Shown: in pieces, positions 26,260 through 39,719 of the stretch | Layout of the letters: every line of letters starts with the position of its first letter | Position numbering within the stretch: position 1 is the first letter of the stretch | Assembly: GCA_951230915.1 (NCBI GenBank) | Contig: OX579635.1 | Coordinates: 3,410,001 to 3,474,000 of the forward strand | DNA: 64,000 bases | Direction: 5' to 3' | Source of the DNA: Antitrichia curtipendula | Taxonomy: Eukaryota > Streptophyta > Bryopsida > Hypnales > Leucodontaceae | Position numbers and translations under genes: made by a program | The notes under the pieces: model-generated | What the model saw: only the letters and a program-made list of their open reading frames with translations | Database searches by the model: none | Told to the model about the DNA's origin: nothing

Positions 26260-29200
26260 ATGGATAACTTGATTGGGCTGGTGAACAGGATTCAGAGGGC
26301 GTGCACTGCTCTTGGTGACTATGGCGGTGAAGGCGCGGCTGCCAGTCTTTGGGAGGCGTTACCATCAGTGGCTGTTGTTGGAGGGCAGGTGGGGCACTCT
26401 CCTTTCATCTTTACGATCAAGTTTGTTCCATTTGAAGGTCATATTTGTTGTAATGGGGTGTTTTTTATAGCGCCGATATTGTGGCGATCAAACGCCCTGA
26501 ACTCTAAACTCTAGGTCTAGTGTAAATCTGAGGTTTCAGTCGGGCAGCTTAAACTGCGCCAATTTCTCTGAAATCCGCCATTTTAACGAGTATGAGGTTT
26601 TCTATTCCTGATTTTATGGTCCTGGACAGTAATCTATCTACTTGGATTATTAGTAAGACGTGACCTAATTCTCTTGACATTTCTGACGGCGTTTTAGCAT
26701 GTTGCACTCCAATTTTGTAATTTTTTAAAGATAATGTGTGTATTCGCTATTTGCAATACAGGTTAGAGTTCTAGTAGACTATTCAATAATAATATTTCCT
26801 TGTGGAAGGTCACTGTGGCGTCAATTGTCGATATTATGCCTGATTTTTGTGATTTTTGATCAACATGGGCATTGCACTCATGTCCAACCAATTATTTCTT
26901 GTATTTTACAGAGTTCAGGAAAGTCTTCTGTCCTCGAGAGTATCGTTGGACGTGATTTTCTTCCTCGGGGTTCTGGTAAGCAGCTTGGAATGCCTGCCAC
27001 TGAAATTTTTTTATATTTGGTACTTGTTCGACAACTGTGTCACTTGTTACAGAAGGTAAATGGGATGTAATTCCTGCTTTATTTCTGGAATAATGTTCCC
27101 TTGTATTGTCGTTAATGTAATTGAGGCATATATATGTAATGAAATTTCATTTGCCTGTTGAATACCACTTTCTCCCGGTGCTCTCAAACTCTATTATTTC
27201 CATATTTCTAGTTTTTAGTTAACTGAATCAAATATTTTCTGTGTTCCAGGCATTGTTACTAGGCGACCATTAGTCTTGCAGTTGCATAAACTTGAAGAAA
27301 AATCTCACGAGTATGCGGAGTTTCTTCACATGCCCAAGAAGCGGTTTACAGACTTTGGTATGTGATGTCAATGCACTTCCATAAGCTTTTTATCTTAGTT
27401 CATATTCAAGAGGGTATTTTATGCTTGTATTCCTTGCTGTTATTGCTGAGCAAGTCAGATGCTATCGTCTTTGATTGGCCATAGATTTCAACAGTAGTAG
27501 ATGAACTTTATTTACAAAGTCAGTTTATGCCAATGGATGTGTTGTTGAGTATGTCTCCTGTGCAGCTGCTGTGAGGAAAGAGATTTCGGACGAGACGGAA
27601 CGAATTACTGGGCGCGGCAAGGGGATTTCTGTTGTGCCAATTCATCTGAGTGTTTACTCTCCTAATGGTACATTCTCGTTTGAGCCTCTTTGACAATCAC
27701 TCTCTTTTATCAATGAGATATAGTGTTTTATCTTGTGTTTCATGGAGCTTATTTTTGCTCTGAAATGAAATTCTTCTTCGAAAGATTCGGTTTGCTGCCT
27801 TCTTGCATCAATTAAGCACTGATTACGTCAACGCTTTGACAGTTGTGAATTTGACTCTCATCGATCTGCCGGGTCTTACAAAGATTGCTGTTGGTAAGAT
27901 CTCTGCCACATTTTGATCATATCATGTTTGTTTCCTTGCAGTAATCCCGTAATTATTCACGGTCACGGTTCTGACTCTTTCTGCTTTAGATGAATTCCGA
28001 GTCTTGGTCATAGTTTCACTCCTGAGAATGTAGAATTGACCTAAGGGTTGTCCAATTTCACAAGGTGTTTGCTTGTGCAGACGGTCAAGCCGATAGCATT
28101 GTAAAAGACATTGAGGACATGGTCCGCTCTTACATTGAGAAGGTATTTCTAGTCTATCCTTCTTGTATATTGGTACTACATGGCTCTTTTGCATACTGCA
28201 GTTCTTCGGCACTGATTTACAGCGAGGCTATCCAAAAATCCCATATTCCATTTTGTTACATCTGATAGCCTAAATTAGTTTAGTTTGTTTTAATGAAACT
28301 TACTGAAGAGCTCTTTTTGCAGCCAAACTCCATCATTCTTGCTGTATCACCAGCGAATCAAGATATCGCCACTTCAGATGCCATCAAGATAGCCAGAGAA
28401 GTCGATCCAAATGGTGATCACCAATATTTCCGAAATATCTTCTAGTTCACCTTGTTTCTTGTGGAGCGGTTGATTCCTCCTCGTATCTGTGTGGGTGTCT
28501 CATTAAACACAATACGAATGCGTCTCCTTTTGGGGCCACTTCGTACAGACTTCTGTTGGTCCCATGGTTTGATTATCTCTATCATTTTGCAGGAGAGAGA
28601 ACCTTTGGTGTCCTCACGAAGTTGGACCTCATGGACAAGGGTACCAATGCTCTTGATGTAAGTGCCAGTTGCTCCTCATAACCAGTGAGCTTCATTCGTG
28701 ATCTGGATATGTGCCATGGAATTAGTTTCGCTTATATCCAGCTCAGATTATTTTGGGTATGTCCCGGACAAATGTTTTCGTTCTCAAGGAATTCTGGAAA
28801 TGAATCATTGAAAATACTGGTTTGTTTCAACAGGTTCTAGAAGGCCGTTCTTACCGATTACAGCATTCCTGGGTGGGAGTGGTTAACCGCTCTCAGCAGG
28901 ACATCAACAAGAATGTGGACATGATTGCAGCCAGACGCCGAGAACGAGAATACTTTGCGAGCAACCAAGATTACGGTCATCTTGGTAGCAAGATGGGTTC
29001 TGAATATCTTGGTAAACTGCTCTCAAAGGTATTGAACCGCGTTTCCTTCAACTCCAGGGTCAAGTGCTCCAAGTTGCATTTGAGCTATTGCCAAATTTTT
29101 CTCGATATGCGATTTTTCAATTGGTAGAATTTCAAACAAACATTTTGCTAACGTTATTTCTTGTGTCCACTGCAGCATCTGGAAGCTGTCATCAGGTCCC

Positions 29201-31268
29201 GCATTCCCAGTATTCTAGCTATGATCAACAAGAGCATCGATGATATTGAGACTGAGTTAAATCAAATTGGCAGGCCTCTTGCAAACGATGCTGGGGTAAG
29301 AGGAATTTAGAATTCTGCTGTTATAAGTCTGGTTACTCAGATTCATGGTTAGCTTTGCATATCATTTTAATACTGATCCTTCCAAGTACAAGTCTCTCTT
29401 GCTCCACCACCAATTTGGACACGCTGTGGAAACTAACCCCAACTTCAAAATGACTTGCAGGCTCAGCTGTACACCATCTTGGAACTATGCAGAGCATTTG
29501 ACCGCATTTTCAAGGAGCATTTAGAGGGGGCGTAAGTTTAATTGCCTCCTCTCTTGTCAATTGTGTTTGTACTCTCTAATATTGTTGCAAGCTATATTGA
29601 ATTTTGCATTTTGAACGGAGTCTGGGTTTTCTTGCATATTCCAGACGCCCTGGTGGTGAGAAAATATATTCCGTCTTCGATAATCAACTGCCAGCTGCAT
29701 TGAAGAAACTTCCCTTCGACAAGCATTTGTCTGGGCAGAATGTGCGAAGAATTGTGTCTGAGGCTGATGGCTACCAGCCCCATCTTATTGCCCCAGAGCA
29801 AGGTTACAGGCGCCTTATCGAGAGTTCGCTGCATTTCTTTAGAGGCCCTGCAGAGGCAGTTGTTGACGCAGTACGTCCTTCTGCAACAGTCTCAAGACTC
29901 CTTTCACATTGTTACTCTTTACTCTATTACGTGTAAATTTTGCTTCTAGAATCTCACTCTTAATGCTTGGCGGCAAGGATTATTTGAGACGGTTCTCTGC
30001 GAAATGTAAACTGTCTTATTCTGATAACCCTAGTACTGGTAATGAAGTCAATGAATTGTTTTTAATCTATGTTTTGCAAATGTTCAGGTGCACTTCATTC
30101 TCAGGGATCTCGTTCGAAAGTCGATTGGAGAGTGTTCGGTAATCATACTCTTCGCACGTTTCCTTCGATTTCATCTTAACTTATTTCTTGGCTGTTCCAA
30201 GGCTGCGGGACTCGCTTGAAATTCTTTGCTTCTCAAAGTGAATCATAGTTGCAGATTCTGAACGCCATCACTGACTATTGAAGTCTTCATGTTCTGACAA
30301 CAACTTCCCTTATGCAGGAGCTGAAAAGGTTTCCTTCACTCCAAGGGGAGCTTGCTCAAGCATCCATTGAGGCCTTAGAGAGGATGAGAGATGACAGTAA
30401 GAAGACCACTTTGAGGATGGTAGACATGGAAGCGAGCTATTTAACAGTAGATTTTTTCCGAAAACTTCCTCAGGAAATTGAAGGGAAGGGCGGCAATGCA
30501 GCTGCTTCAGCATCTGATCGTTATACTGACGGCCACTTGCGACGAATTGGTAACGAGAATTCTCTGAATAATTTTTCTTGCTAGCGTTACCGTTACCTCT
30601 GAAAAAAGTTATCAAGAATCTCATATATAGTGAGATTTGAACACAAGAAGGACAATCTGAGTCTTACTGGACAGTTTTTTTTAATCTTTCTTAGTGACCT
30701 TTCTTTTATTAGAGATCCTAATCCTCTATTTGGAAAACATTTTTATTGAATGCAGGTTCCAACGTGTCCGCCTACATCGGCATGGTTTGTGACCAACTGA
30801 GAAACTCTCTACCCAAAGCAGCTGTTCATTGTCAAGTCCGAGAAGCAAAACGTTCTTTGCTGGATCATTTTTATACTCAAATCGGCAAGCGTGAGGTGAC
30901 TCATTCTGTCACTTTTACCTCCACATTCAGAACAACGAGAGTAACAAGGCTTTCAGTAAAATTAGACTGTTTCAATAGATGGGCATTCTTGTAACTGTGG
31001 CCATAGGGGAGGCCTAACCATAAAATATGAAAGATGTGGTCTACAAGTTCTTGAATTAGTTTCTGAAAACCCTGATGTTAGCATTCCTAATCAAGGTCGC
31101 TTTCGCCCCGTCTTTCTGAAATTTTTCCTTTCGTTTCTGCAGGGAAAGCAATTGGCAGCCATGCTGGATGAGGACCCTGCTTTGATGGAGCGCAGAGTTC
31201 AGCTGTCCAAAAGGCTCGAGCTGTACAAATCAGCCAGAGACGAGATCGATGCGGTGGCCTGGAAGTAG
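26260..31268 (+). CDS. Dynamin-related GTPase, DRP1 (phragmoplastin) class
   Basis: Sixteen exons: 26260-26388, 26912-26975, 27250-27357, 27566-27667, 27843-27893, 28081-28142, 28323-28413, 28593-28657, 28834-29028, 29176-29295, 29461-29531, 29645-29870, 30088-30138, 30318-30549, 30756-30895 and 31143-31268. They give 610 aa, the usual DRP1 length. GTPase motifs are GGQSSGKSS (41-49), DLPGLTK (142-148) and TKLD (211-214). The middle domain includes [17 protein letters not shown] and [20 protein letters not shown]; the GTPase effector domain is at the C-terminus, ending in [11 protein letters not shown]. There is no PH domain or proline-rich tail, which sets DRP1 apart from DRP2. DRP1 proteins work at the cell plate and in clathrin-mediated endocytosis. 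All introns are GT-AG and the gene is intact. Confidence 0.97.
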
Positions 31269-34264
31269 ACAACGTATTACACCACAATCATCTTTTTCAA
31301 GTCAGTCTTGAAGGTGTGTTTTGTGACACTACCATTCCTACTGCGGAAACATCAAATACTTATATTGCAGCTCATCGATGTCACGGATAGACAGCATTCC
31401 TAAACCCTGTAGTAAGTGCTGTATCAGCATACATGTGTTGATCAAGGCACCACATTTGACCCATTCTTTCACCTACGAGATTGATTGATAGCACATCTTA
31501 GCATAGCTTCTTGTGGCTGCTATACAAGTAATTGCCTGGCCCTTGGTAGCTAAATCCATTCATTTGCGGCTCATGCAGTATGATTGTGTAATCACAGCAA
31601 TTAAGGTTGGGATGCCTGAAGTCTCCACTTTAGTTGTAGAGAAGAGTTCATATTATTACACTGGTCAAATTATTATCTGTTCTTGTGCAAATGACAGGAT
31701 TCGAAGCATGAAAGCATGTATGCGTAATTTGGATACTGTGAGCAGTTATGTAGGGGTCAAAGTTTTATTGACAGACTTTCTAAAATTGCTGTAATGAGAG
31801 TAGGTACTTATTGTTTAAATCGATTTGGGTTGATGGATGATATCACAGTTTCATTACTCGTACTCAAAAACATTTTGGTATGTTCAGGGTTTTTTTCAAA
31901 TAGTTTTTTTGATCATTTATATTATACAAATTTTTGTGGAATTAACAATCTATAAAAAATTGGATGTATATAATTGGTTATCTCTTGGACACTAACACTT
32001 GAAAGGATGAGAATAATCCAAATTTTGAAATTTGTGGCCAAATGTACAGAACTACAGATATTGAGCAGTTGACCTTGTAGGGATTTTGACTTTTGTTTTG
32101 GTCACTTTTGTTATTGTAGGAGTCATTGATTCATTGCTAGTTACTTTTACAATTATAGAATTGTTTCCCTCCACTACCTAAATATCCAATTCTCCCAATT
32201 TCCTAAATTCATGACATGTAGGGTATATCTAGGAAGCCTTTGACATCAATGTAGGTTGTGAATTGTTGGTAGAATGAAGGGAAAACTATTCCTATGGTCA
32301 AAGGACTAAATCCTAGAATATTTAGTAAAAGGTTTACTTGTTATTGGGGCTCTACTATTAACCCCTATAGGTACAAAGTGATTGGTAATTTGAGAAAAAT
32401 CATCATAAAGTACTATTTGAAATTGATATACAAAATAAAAGTTGTAGATGTTGAGTTGTAGATTCCATCCATACAGTTAAATTCACCAATGCTTGACATG
32501 CTTTTATATTTGTAATATAAAAAAGAATATATATTGTGATGGTACCAAACCCAATCATTTGTGATAGGAAAACAATTGAATAAAGTATCTCTACAAATTA
32601 AGATGACTTTTGTCTAAGCACTAATGAGAGAATTATGAATTTTAATTTGTTTGTTGTTAAGAAATTGGAAGTTGGAGTTCTAAAGGATAAACCCTAGAAG
32701 GTTAATCTATTCAATGTAGAAATTATCTTTTTTGTGATATGTGAATCATTTGCTTAAAAAAAATAAAAGCACTCATTTTGTAAGGCCTTTCTTTTTTCAT
32801 ACAAAATTTCAAAAATGAACATTTGCACTTTTGATTTTCATAAAAGGATTTTTTATCATCCATCAAACATTTTTAATTGTTGAAGTCCCATTGTTCCTTT
32901 GGGGGACAAAATGGATTTTGGACAGGTTCCTACATTCTCAATATTTGTCATGATTTTCTAAGTTGTTTTTGGAAAGATAGAAAATTACATTAGCTTTTCA
33001 AAAATATAATTTTTATTTCAATTGAAGCCCAGGAGTACAAATTATGGCCCCAAAAGTCCTTTTTTTAGTTTACCGGGTAAAAAATACCCTTAAAAAAAAT
33101 TAAATTAAAAAATTAGTTTTCTATAGATTATTTTTATACACATGGGAATCTTTTCTTTTTTCCATTTTAATTTGTTATGTGAAAGTTAAAGACAATCTTA
33201 TTTTGGGGGCAATTAGAGCATCTTCGTTGAAAAAATAACTTGTGGGATTCATTTTTGACTTGAATTTTCACAATTTTTCAAAAAAAAGTTTTTCTTTCTA
33301 GAACAATCTCACGATTGAGATTAGTGTATTTCAATTCCACCTTAGAGCTATTAACAATTTAGGTTTTCCTTCAATCTTGAACCTACTTCTACTTAATAAT
33401 TATTTAATGAATAAAACTAAGTGTTTGTTATTTTAGTTTATTTTTTAGACTCTCAATTCAATTCTTTATTATATAAAATTAGAAGTTCAAAATCAATAGA
33501 GTAGTAAATTATAAGTTATGAAGGTTCAAAGCCATTAAAAGGTGGTACTTGATGATCGGAAAAAAAATATAGGATTTTTAATTATTGGTAATAATTTTTA
33601 CTAGAAACTCAGGATTTTAAATTCTAATGGTGAGAATGTGCTAGTAAGAAACATATATATGATAGTTTTGTTTTGATTTGAAAATTCTCAAACGTAAGTT
33701 TAGAAAAGGACTTTATTTGTTTTTTCTACCTTCATTGCTTGCAAAATAGAATTCTTGATAACTTTCATCTCATCATTTAGAATAGAATGGTTTAAATATT
33801 TTTGTGTAGATATCAATTTTTTAAATGAAATAAAATCATTAATATTTTTTTAGAATATATATTATAGTTGCTAGCTTTGACATTGAAACTTTTGCAATAT
33901 TTATCGGAATGATGTAAAAGCCTTCACATTTAAATTAGGATGATTAGCATCCACCCTTCAAATTTCATGTAGGAATTCCAAATTATGAAGTCAATAGAGC
34001 TTCTTGAGTTCTTAAAAAATCCAAAGTGGACTTCTTGTATATTAGGAGTTAATGCATGAGAGTTTGGTCAAATCCTAAATATCCTATGGTTCAATGTTTT
34101 CGAAGTTTACATTAGAAGAAATAAAAGTTGGACATGATTTTTAGATACTATTCACATAGATAGAAGTGAACTTTCTTTTAATATCCTATGCTTTTAAGAA
34201 AATGATATAGGATTTCATTTTAGTTTAAGAACTTTTTGTTTTGAAACAATATGCTACCCCGCCT

Positions 34265-34314
34265 TAAGCCAGAACATTTTGTCCAACAGGAAAATTATTA
34301 TGGGACGGAGGTAG
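34265..34314. mobile_element. Right end of a Stowaway/mariner-like MITE
   Basis: The end TGGGACGGAGGTAG followed by TA fits the reverse complement of the plant Stowaway terminus. The inner block ACATTTTGTCCAACAGGAAA is shared with the right part of the element at 62659-63224. A matching left end was not found. Confidence 0.55.
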
Positions 34315-34877
34315 TAAAACTTAAATATGAATCAATCAATATAGCATATTCTGATCTGAACGGAATGACAAATATGTTTAACCTAGCATTGCTAATTCTT
34401 TATCTAGGCTTCCCTCTTTGAATCTTTGAAAAAATGTAGCCTTGGATAGATACCTGGATAAATGGTTTAGTTATATTGTACAAAATAGATAGTTTGAGAC
34501 TTGGATTATAAACAAGCAAAAATGTAACAAGATTGAATGTACTCACTATAGAATCAACTTGTCTTTAATTCTCATTTCACTATTGAATGTTTTTCTTTTC
34601 AATGATGCAAAAAGGAACCTTTCAAGCATTGGTAAATAATCTTATGAAAGTACTAAAATGTTTTCTTGTGATGAGTTTTTTAACAAATTATATTTTAGAT
34701 CTTTGGTTGATTTTTATTTATTTTTATAATATAATAAATACCTGTAAAAGTCTATTCATTTTACACTCATTTTACACTAGATGACTTCATCATACATTTA
34801 TCAATATTCATCACCAACTTTCTACAAGCTTCTAGTAGGATGGAAAATGATTTTGCAATGAATGGATGATACTTTAA

Positions 34878-35820
34878 CCCCTAAAGGACCAAACACCGTT
34901 TTTTGACAACATAGCGTTTTGGGGTAGCTCACCACGAATGGAATTTTTATTTTTTTTCTTTGAAATTTTCACACAAGATGTGCCTGAGGAGTAGCTTTAG
35001 GGCCCAACAATTTTCATAACTTTTGACCACATGGTTAAAAAGTTATGGTATGATATGTAGTTTTCATTGTTTGGCGGGCAGCCCGGGCAGCAAAAAAACT
35101 TCTTTAAAAATCATTTTCTAGAGAAATAAATATTTGAAATTGGTTTTCTAGATTTATGTGCACAAGGAAAGCTTAGAATCATTCCACTTTGATTTATGAG
35201 ATGAAAGTTATGAGGAATTTTAGTTGTGGGTAGTTTGTAGGTAGTTATGGAATTTCTACTCTAAAATAAACTTTGAAGTCCTTTATTTAACTCAATTTTC
35301 AATATTTTGGGAAAAAAATTTAAACGCAAGGTGTAGATTGTTTATTACAACATTACAATTGTTTGGATTGGCATTTTTTAATTCCATAATTAAATCCTTA
35401 ACAATTTAGTGTTTTGAATCATTTTCTACTTCTTTCTACTTACTATTTTTTTCCTATATGTTGTACAATTCCAAATGATCTGAAATTTTTCAAGCATGTA
35501 GCTAACTTGATTTGAAGAATGAATCCAAAGAGTTACCACCATTTTGGACATTTTTTCATACAAATGTGACCATGTGAAGTGCAGCTGCCCGATTTTTTGC
35601 AGGGACAAAAAAAGGGTTTTTGTCACTTCAAATGCTAATATCTTGCAATCTACACGGCGGAAATTTCTGAAATTTTTTCCGCATCTTCTCAAACTAGATT
35701 ACTACAAGATCCTACGGTTACATGTGTCCAAAAATGTTTTTTTTCCAAAATTTGGTACTTGTACTAGAAATGGCAGTTTGGGAGCGTTTTTTGTGAAAAC
35801 ATAGTCAAAAACCTTAGGGG
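34878..35820. mobile_element. piggyBac-like non-autonomous element, 943 bp
   Basis: It begins CCCCTAAAGGACC directly after TTAA (34874-34877) and ends ACCTTAGGGG directly before TTAA (35821-35824). A TTAA target duplication next to CCC...GGG ends is the piggyBac signature. The inverted similarity continues weakly inward (GTTTTTTGAC and TAG/TATG blocks). The interior is AT-rich without a transposase frame. Confidence 0.55.
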
Positions 35821-36339
35821 TTAAAATACAACTTGCCAAAAAGGGACTAATGATATTTTAAATGCATCTTTAGTCCAACGAATATATTTGCCCTCCAAGT
35901 ATATTTTCAACTTTTGACTTGTATATAATTAAAACTTGAAATTACTATCATTGAAAGAAAATTCCAAAATATTTAGAATAGTCATAAGAATAGTATTTTG
36001 ATTAGTATTTTAAATTCAAATTTAGACATTAGACAAACGCTTTAAAAGCAAGCTAAATGTTGTAAATTTTAGAGGCTTTGACATATCATTCTTACCAAAG
36101 CACAGTTGTTATATAATGTACTTTGGTGTACACTTCCAACAATAGTAATTTCAAGTTCTAATTATATACAAGTGTAAAGTTAGAAATACACTTGGAGGGC
36201 CAATATACCGGTTGGATTGAGGATGCTGTTACGGTTTGCGCCTTTGCGGTGCACATGCGGCCATGCCCGTTAAACTTGAGAATGCAAAAACTACACTAAC
36301 GTTTCTCGTTCATGTCAATTTCTCATCCGTCCTTGTGGC

Positions 36340-37279
36340 TTGGTGTCAACGGAGCTTCCTGGAATTAGGGTACCTAGCTTCGTCGTGAAGAATGATGTTT
36401 CGGTGAACAGAAAATTGAATTTGAAGCTTGCCGAAGGACTTGAAGGTTCCTGGAATTAGGGTTATTGCCGTCATTTTGGAAAAGGTGCGTCGGCTTGAAG
36501 GAGTCGGTTTCTGATGATGAGAAGATTGAACTTGAAGCTGTTGAAGGTAATAAAGTCCCAATTGAGATTCCCAATTGAGGACCACTGACATTTGTGACTC
36601 TCATGATCTCTGCTTCCATTCAACGCAGGACCCTGCCCTTGCAAGCTCACCCACGATAATCGATCACAAGAGATTTCGCATTGTGCGAGCGAGTGACGAC
36701 TCAGAATTTTCTGCGTTTTTTTGCTTCTGTTGTTTCAGTTGATCAGTTCTGCATTTGGTGCTCCCGGGTTTTCAGACATGCGCGCCATCATCGCTGTCAG
36801 CGCGTGTCGAAGAATCGGGTTCTCTTGAGAATCTGCATTTTTTGGTATATAAGTGATTGCGGTGCTGGAAAGGCATATTCGAGCACTCGATCAATTTTAG
36901 TGGTGGTCTGTGTTTCTGTAATTTAGTTATTGGAGGACTCGAGAGGATTGAACGAGGACGCTTGTTGAACAAGGACTCTGTTTGTACCGGGATTCTGTTT
37001 TCTGTTTCCTTTGGTGCTGAACTGCAATAGGCGATGGAGTGAGCTCACTCTCGCAGAGTTGAAAAGCGGATTAGTAGATTAGGATTCAGCTGACAAATAT
37101 AAATAAAGGTATCATTGGTAGTGGATAATTTTACAACGGAAGTTTCAAAGTGATTTTCCGTTGAGGAATACTTTTGGCGTTCCGTAAATTTTTTGCTGTG
37201 GAATTTTAGGAACAGCGCTCGTGTGATGAGCAAAAAGGAGAGACAGGGTGCTGCTGTTGTGAGATTCGGTTGAGCACCG
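36340..37279 (+). promoter_or_regulatory. Upstream region of the Kelch gene with a 90-bp tandem duplication
   Basis: Composition rises from the AT-rich spacer. Two tandem, diverged copies of about 90-100 bp start at TTCCTGGAATTAGGG (36357 and 36447) and share GAAAATTGAA/GAAGATTGAA and CTTGAAG blocks. No coding sequence was recognised; much of this is probably promoter and leader of the gene starting at 37280. Confidence 0.5.
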
Positions 37280-39652
37280 ATGGTTCAATTCAATTGGCAG
37301 CGCTTGCCCGGGCACCGAAGCCTGAAGGGCAGAGCAGGACACTCGGCAACGCTGGTTGGCAAGAAGATCTATGTTTTCGGTGGTCGGAATGGCAACATTT
37401 TCCACGACGATGTTTGGGGGTTCGACATGGAGACCGAGCAATGGCAGCTCGTGCAGGCGCATGCATCCATCAGCGCGCGCGCTTACCATACCGCGACTCT
37501 GATCGGAGACGAGCTTTGGATCATTGGTGGGAGTGACAGATTGACCATGTATGGCGAGGTTCACGTATTCAACATCAAGACTCTTGAATGGAAGACTCCA
37601 TCGACCAAGGGAGACTTGGCAGGCCGATTGATCGCCACTCATGCGGCTGTTTTACACCCCTTGCACTCCAGTGCAATCTTAGTTTACGGTGGCTATGGCG
37701 GTGTGGACTCCTGGCGCAGCGATCTTTCTGTTCTTCACACCGGTACATTGGAGTGGGAGGTTCTCAACCCAAAGGGTCCTTCTCCTAGCGCTCGAGGGTA
37801 CCACACCATGACCTGTGTAGGGCACAATGTCGTGCTGTATGGAGGGAAAAGCGAACATGGTATTGTTTCAGGGGATGACAATCTCAGTGTTTATGATAGT
37901 GCTACCAACAAATGGAAAGACCGTGTTGAGATCAAGGGGACAGCTCCTCTGCAACGTTCGAATCACGCCGCTACTTTGCTTGGGGGGAGTCTTATTGTGA
38001 TTCACGGAGGTCGCAATGGAAGTGAGAGGCTGCGCGACACTTCTGTACTGAGTGTAAGCTCTGGCTATTTAGGTCAAGTCCGATTGACATGGCATGTTTT
38101 TCCACAAGAGTCTACTGCCAAACCTCGAGGTCGGAAACGAACTGGCGATGCAGCGGCCGAGGCCCTGTCGAGCAGAAACCCAGGTGGTCGAGCAGCTCAT
38201 AGTCTGATTGCTAATGGAGAGGATCTTTATCTTTTTGGTGGATATGGTGGTTCGGGTGTGACATTTGATGATCTACACGTACTCCGTCAATTCTCTGAGG
38301 TCACGGGGCTTGTTGGTATTGAAGAGGTCCCACTGTTTAGAAAAAGCAATCGGAGATTTTCTTTCCCGGTGGAGGAACGAGGACCAGGACCAGGACCAAT
38401 TGAAGGGTGGCGCAGTACTAAGAAACCTCGACGACAAACTACTGGGACCCTGGATTATAATATGGATGCAAACGGCAGGGATGATGACGTTGCTCCTTGC
38501 TTTCCAGTTACCGAGCTATCGGAGACTCCTCCACTAGAGAAGGACTTTCTGAAGGTGAAGGAGCAGGTCAAGGAGCTCGTGACGAAATCAAGGGCAGACG
38601 GTACAGAGAGGTCGAATGAGCTAGATGTCCACCGGAGAGAGGTAGCCAGTTTGCAACAAACAGTGGCGACCTTGACTAGTGAGATTCGAGCCAAGAGTGT
38701 CGGGGCGACGGATGTACGAGAACGGAATGCGGTTCTGGAACACAACCTTGAAGTCCACCGCCAGCAAGTCTCGACGTTGAACGAAAAGTTGGAGCGCCTT
38801 ACTGCAGAGAATGCAAGCCTCAAGTCAGGGCTCCAGGTGTTGGAGACACAGAAATCTGACAAGACAAGAGAGAGGTCGGACATGATTTCCAAACTTTCCT
38901 CCATGGAGGAAAGGTACGTCGAACGAGACAGAGAGCTTAGCAAAACGCTTCAGATGCTTGGAACAGCGGAGACCAAGGTATCTGAAATGAGTCGTCTGCT
39001 GGAAGAAGCGAGAAAGGAGAAGAAAGCGGCAACTGCTGAGTGCAGCGAACACAGGATGAAGTCGCATAAGATGGAAGTGGAGCTTCGGAACCTTGAGCAA
39101 GCGAGAGAGAATCATGAGAAAGAGAAATCGTCTCTACACAATCAATTAGCCGACTCGAAATCCAAGCTGGAGAGAGTGGCAGGGGAGCTGGTAGCAGTGA
39201 AGGACTCTTCACGTACCCTTCAGGAAACCGTGGAGCGCCTTGCCAAACAACTGGAAAGGGAAAACACTCGGGCGGATGCCCTGGAAAGAGATCGAGATGA
39301 ATTGAGACGAGCCAACACTGCTCTCTCCACTGAAATCTCACAGATCACTTCTTCCCGTGAGAGCGCCGAGGCAGCTGCCGAGCTTGTGCGGTCCGAGCTC
39401 CGAACAGCTCGTGTCTTGCTTGATCGCAGCGAGACTGAGAACGGAAGGCTGCAGGAATCGGCTGAGAATGCTCGGGAGCATTTCGCTACCCAACATGCCA
39501 CCATGAGGAAGTACGAGGAAGACGCGAAGGCGCTCAAGGACGAAAACGAGAGATGGAGGAAGCTGGTGAGTGAAATGGAAGAGTTCGAACAAGTGCAAGC
39601 ACGCACCTTTCAGAATCACGTGGAGAAGATCAGGATTGCTCGCCAGATGTAG
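37280..39652 (+). CDS. Kelch-repeat protein with long C-terminal coiled coil
   Basis: One uninterrupted exon of 790 codons. Residues 1-350 form about six Kelch blades, with double-Gly motifs YVFGGRNGN, WIIGGSDRL, LVYGGYGGV, VLYGGKSEHG, VIHGGRNGS and YLFGGYGGSG. A basic linker follows (RGRKRTGD and KKPRRQT, possible nuclear signals), then a heptad-rich coiled coil at about 420-785. Such Kelch plus coiled-coil proteins serve as scaffolds; plant ACBP4/5 have related Kelch domains, but no acyl-CoA-binding domain is seen here. The partner is unknown. Being intronless is odd next to genes with 5-16 introns and suggests a retrocopy origin. The reading frame is intact, so the gene is probably functional. 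Confidence 0.9.
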   Translation: MVQFNWQRLPGHRSLKGRAGHSATLVGKKIYVFGGRNGNIFHDDVWGFDMETEQWQLVQAHASISARAYHTATLIGDELWIIGGSDRLTMYGEVHVFNIKTLEWKTPSTKGDLAGRLIATHAAVLHPLHSSAILVYGGYGGVDSWRSDLSVLHTGTLEWEVLNPKGPSPSARGYHTMTCVGHNVVLYGGKSEHGIVSGDDNLSVYDSATNKWKDRVEIKGTAPLQRSNHAATLLGGSLIVIHGGRNGSERLRDTSVLSVSSGYLGQVRLTWHVFPQESTAKPRGRKRTGDAAAEALSSRNPGGRAAHSLIANGEDLYLFGGYGGSGVTFDDLHVLRQFSEVTGLVGIEEVPLFRKSNRRFSFPVEERGPGPGPIEGWRSTKKPRRQTTGTLDYNMDANGRDDDVAPCFPVTELSETPPLEKDFLKVKEQVKELVTKSRADGTERSNELDVHRREVASLQQTVATLTSEIRAKSVGATDVRERNAVLEHNLEVHRQQVSTLNEKLERLTAENASLKSGLQVLETQKSDKTRERSDMISKLSSMEERYVERDRELSKTLQMLGTAETKVSEMSRLLEEARKEKKAATAECSEHRMKSHKMEVELRNLEQARENHEKEKSSLHNQLADSKSKLERVAGELVAVKDSSRTLQETVERLAKQLERENTRADALERDRDELRRANTALSTEISQITSSRESAEAAAELVRSELRTARVLLDRSETENGRLQESAENAREHFATQHATMRKYEEDAKALKDENERWRKLVSEMEEFEQVQARTFQNHVEKIRIARQM

Positions 39653-39719
39653 CAACTTCAGCCGAGTTACTCATTCAATCCAGGTCTGGTGAGCTGAGAG
39701 CCAATCAATTAGGGAATAC

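Larger units (their letters stand above)
31269..36339. other. AT-rich spacer with transposon remains
   Basis: Five kilobases without a recognised gene. The first few hundred bases are dynamin 3' flank. Identifiable parts: a fragment at about 32755-32890 related to the interior of the element at 43663-43882, the right end of a Stowaway-like element at about 34265-34314, and a piggyBac-like element at 34878-35820. Confidence 0.5.

Noticed and set aside
38455..39606. Several minus-strand frames inside the Kelch gene
   Set aside because: They are shadows of the coiled-coil coding strand, rich in Ser/Leu as expected from Glu/Lys codons read backwards.
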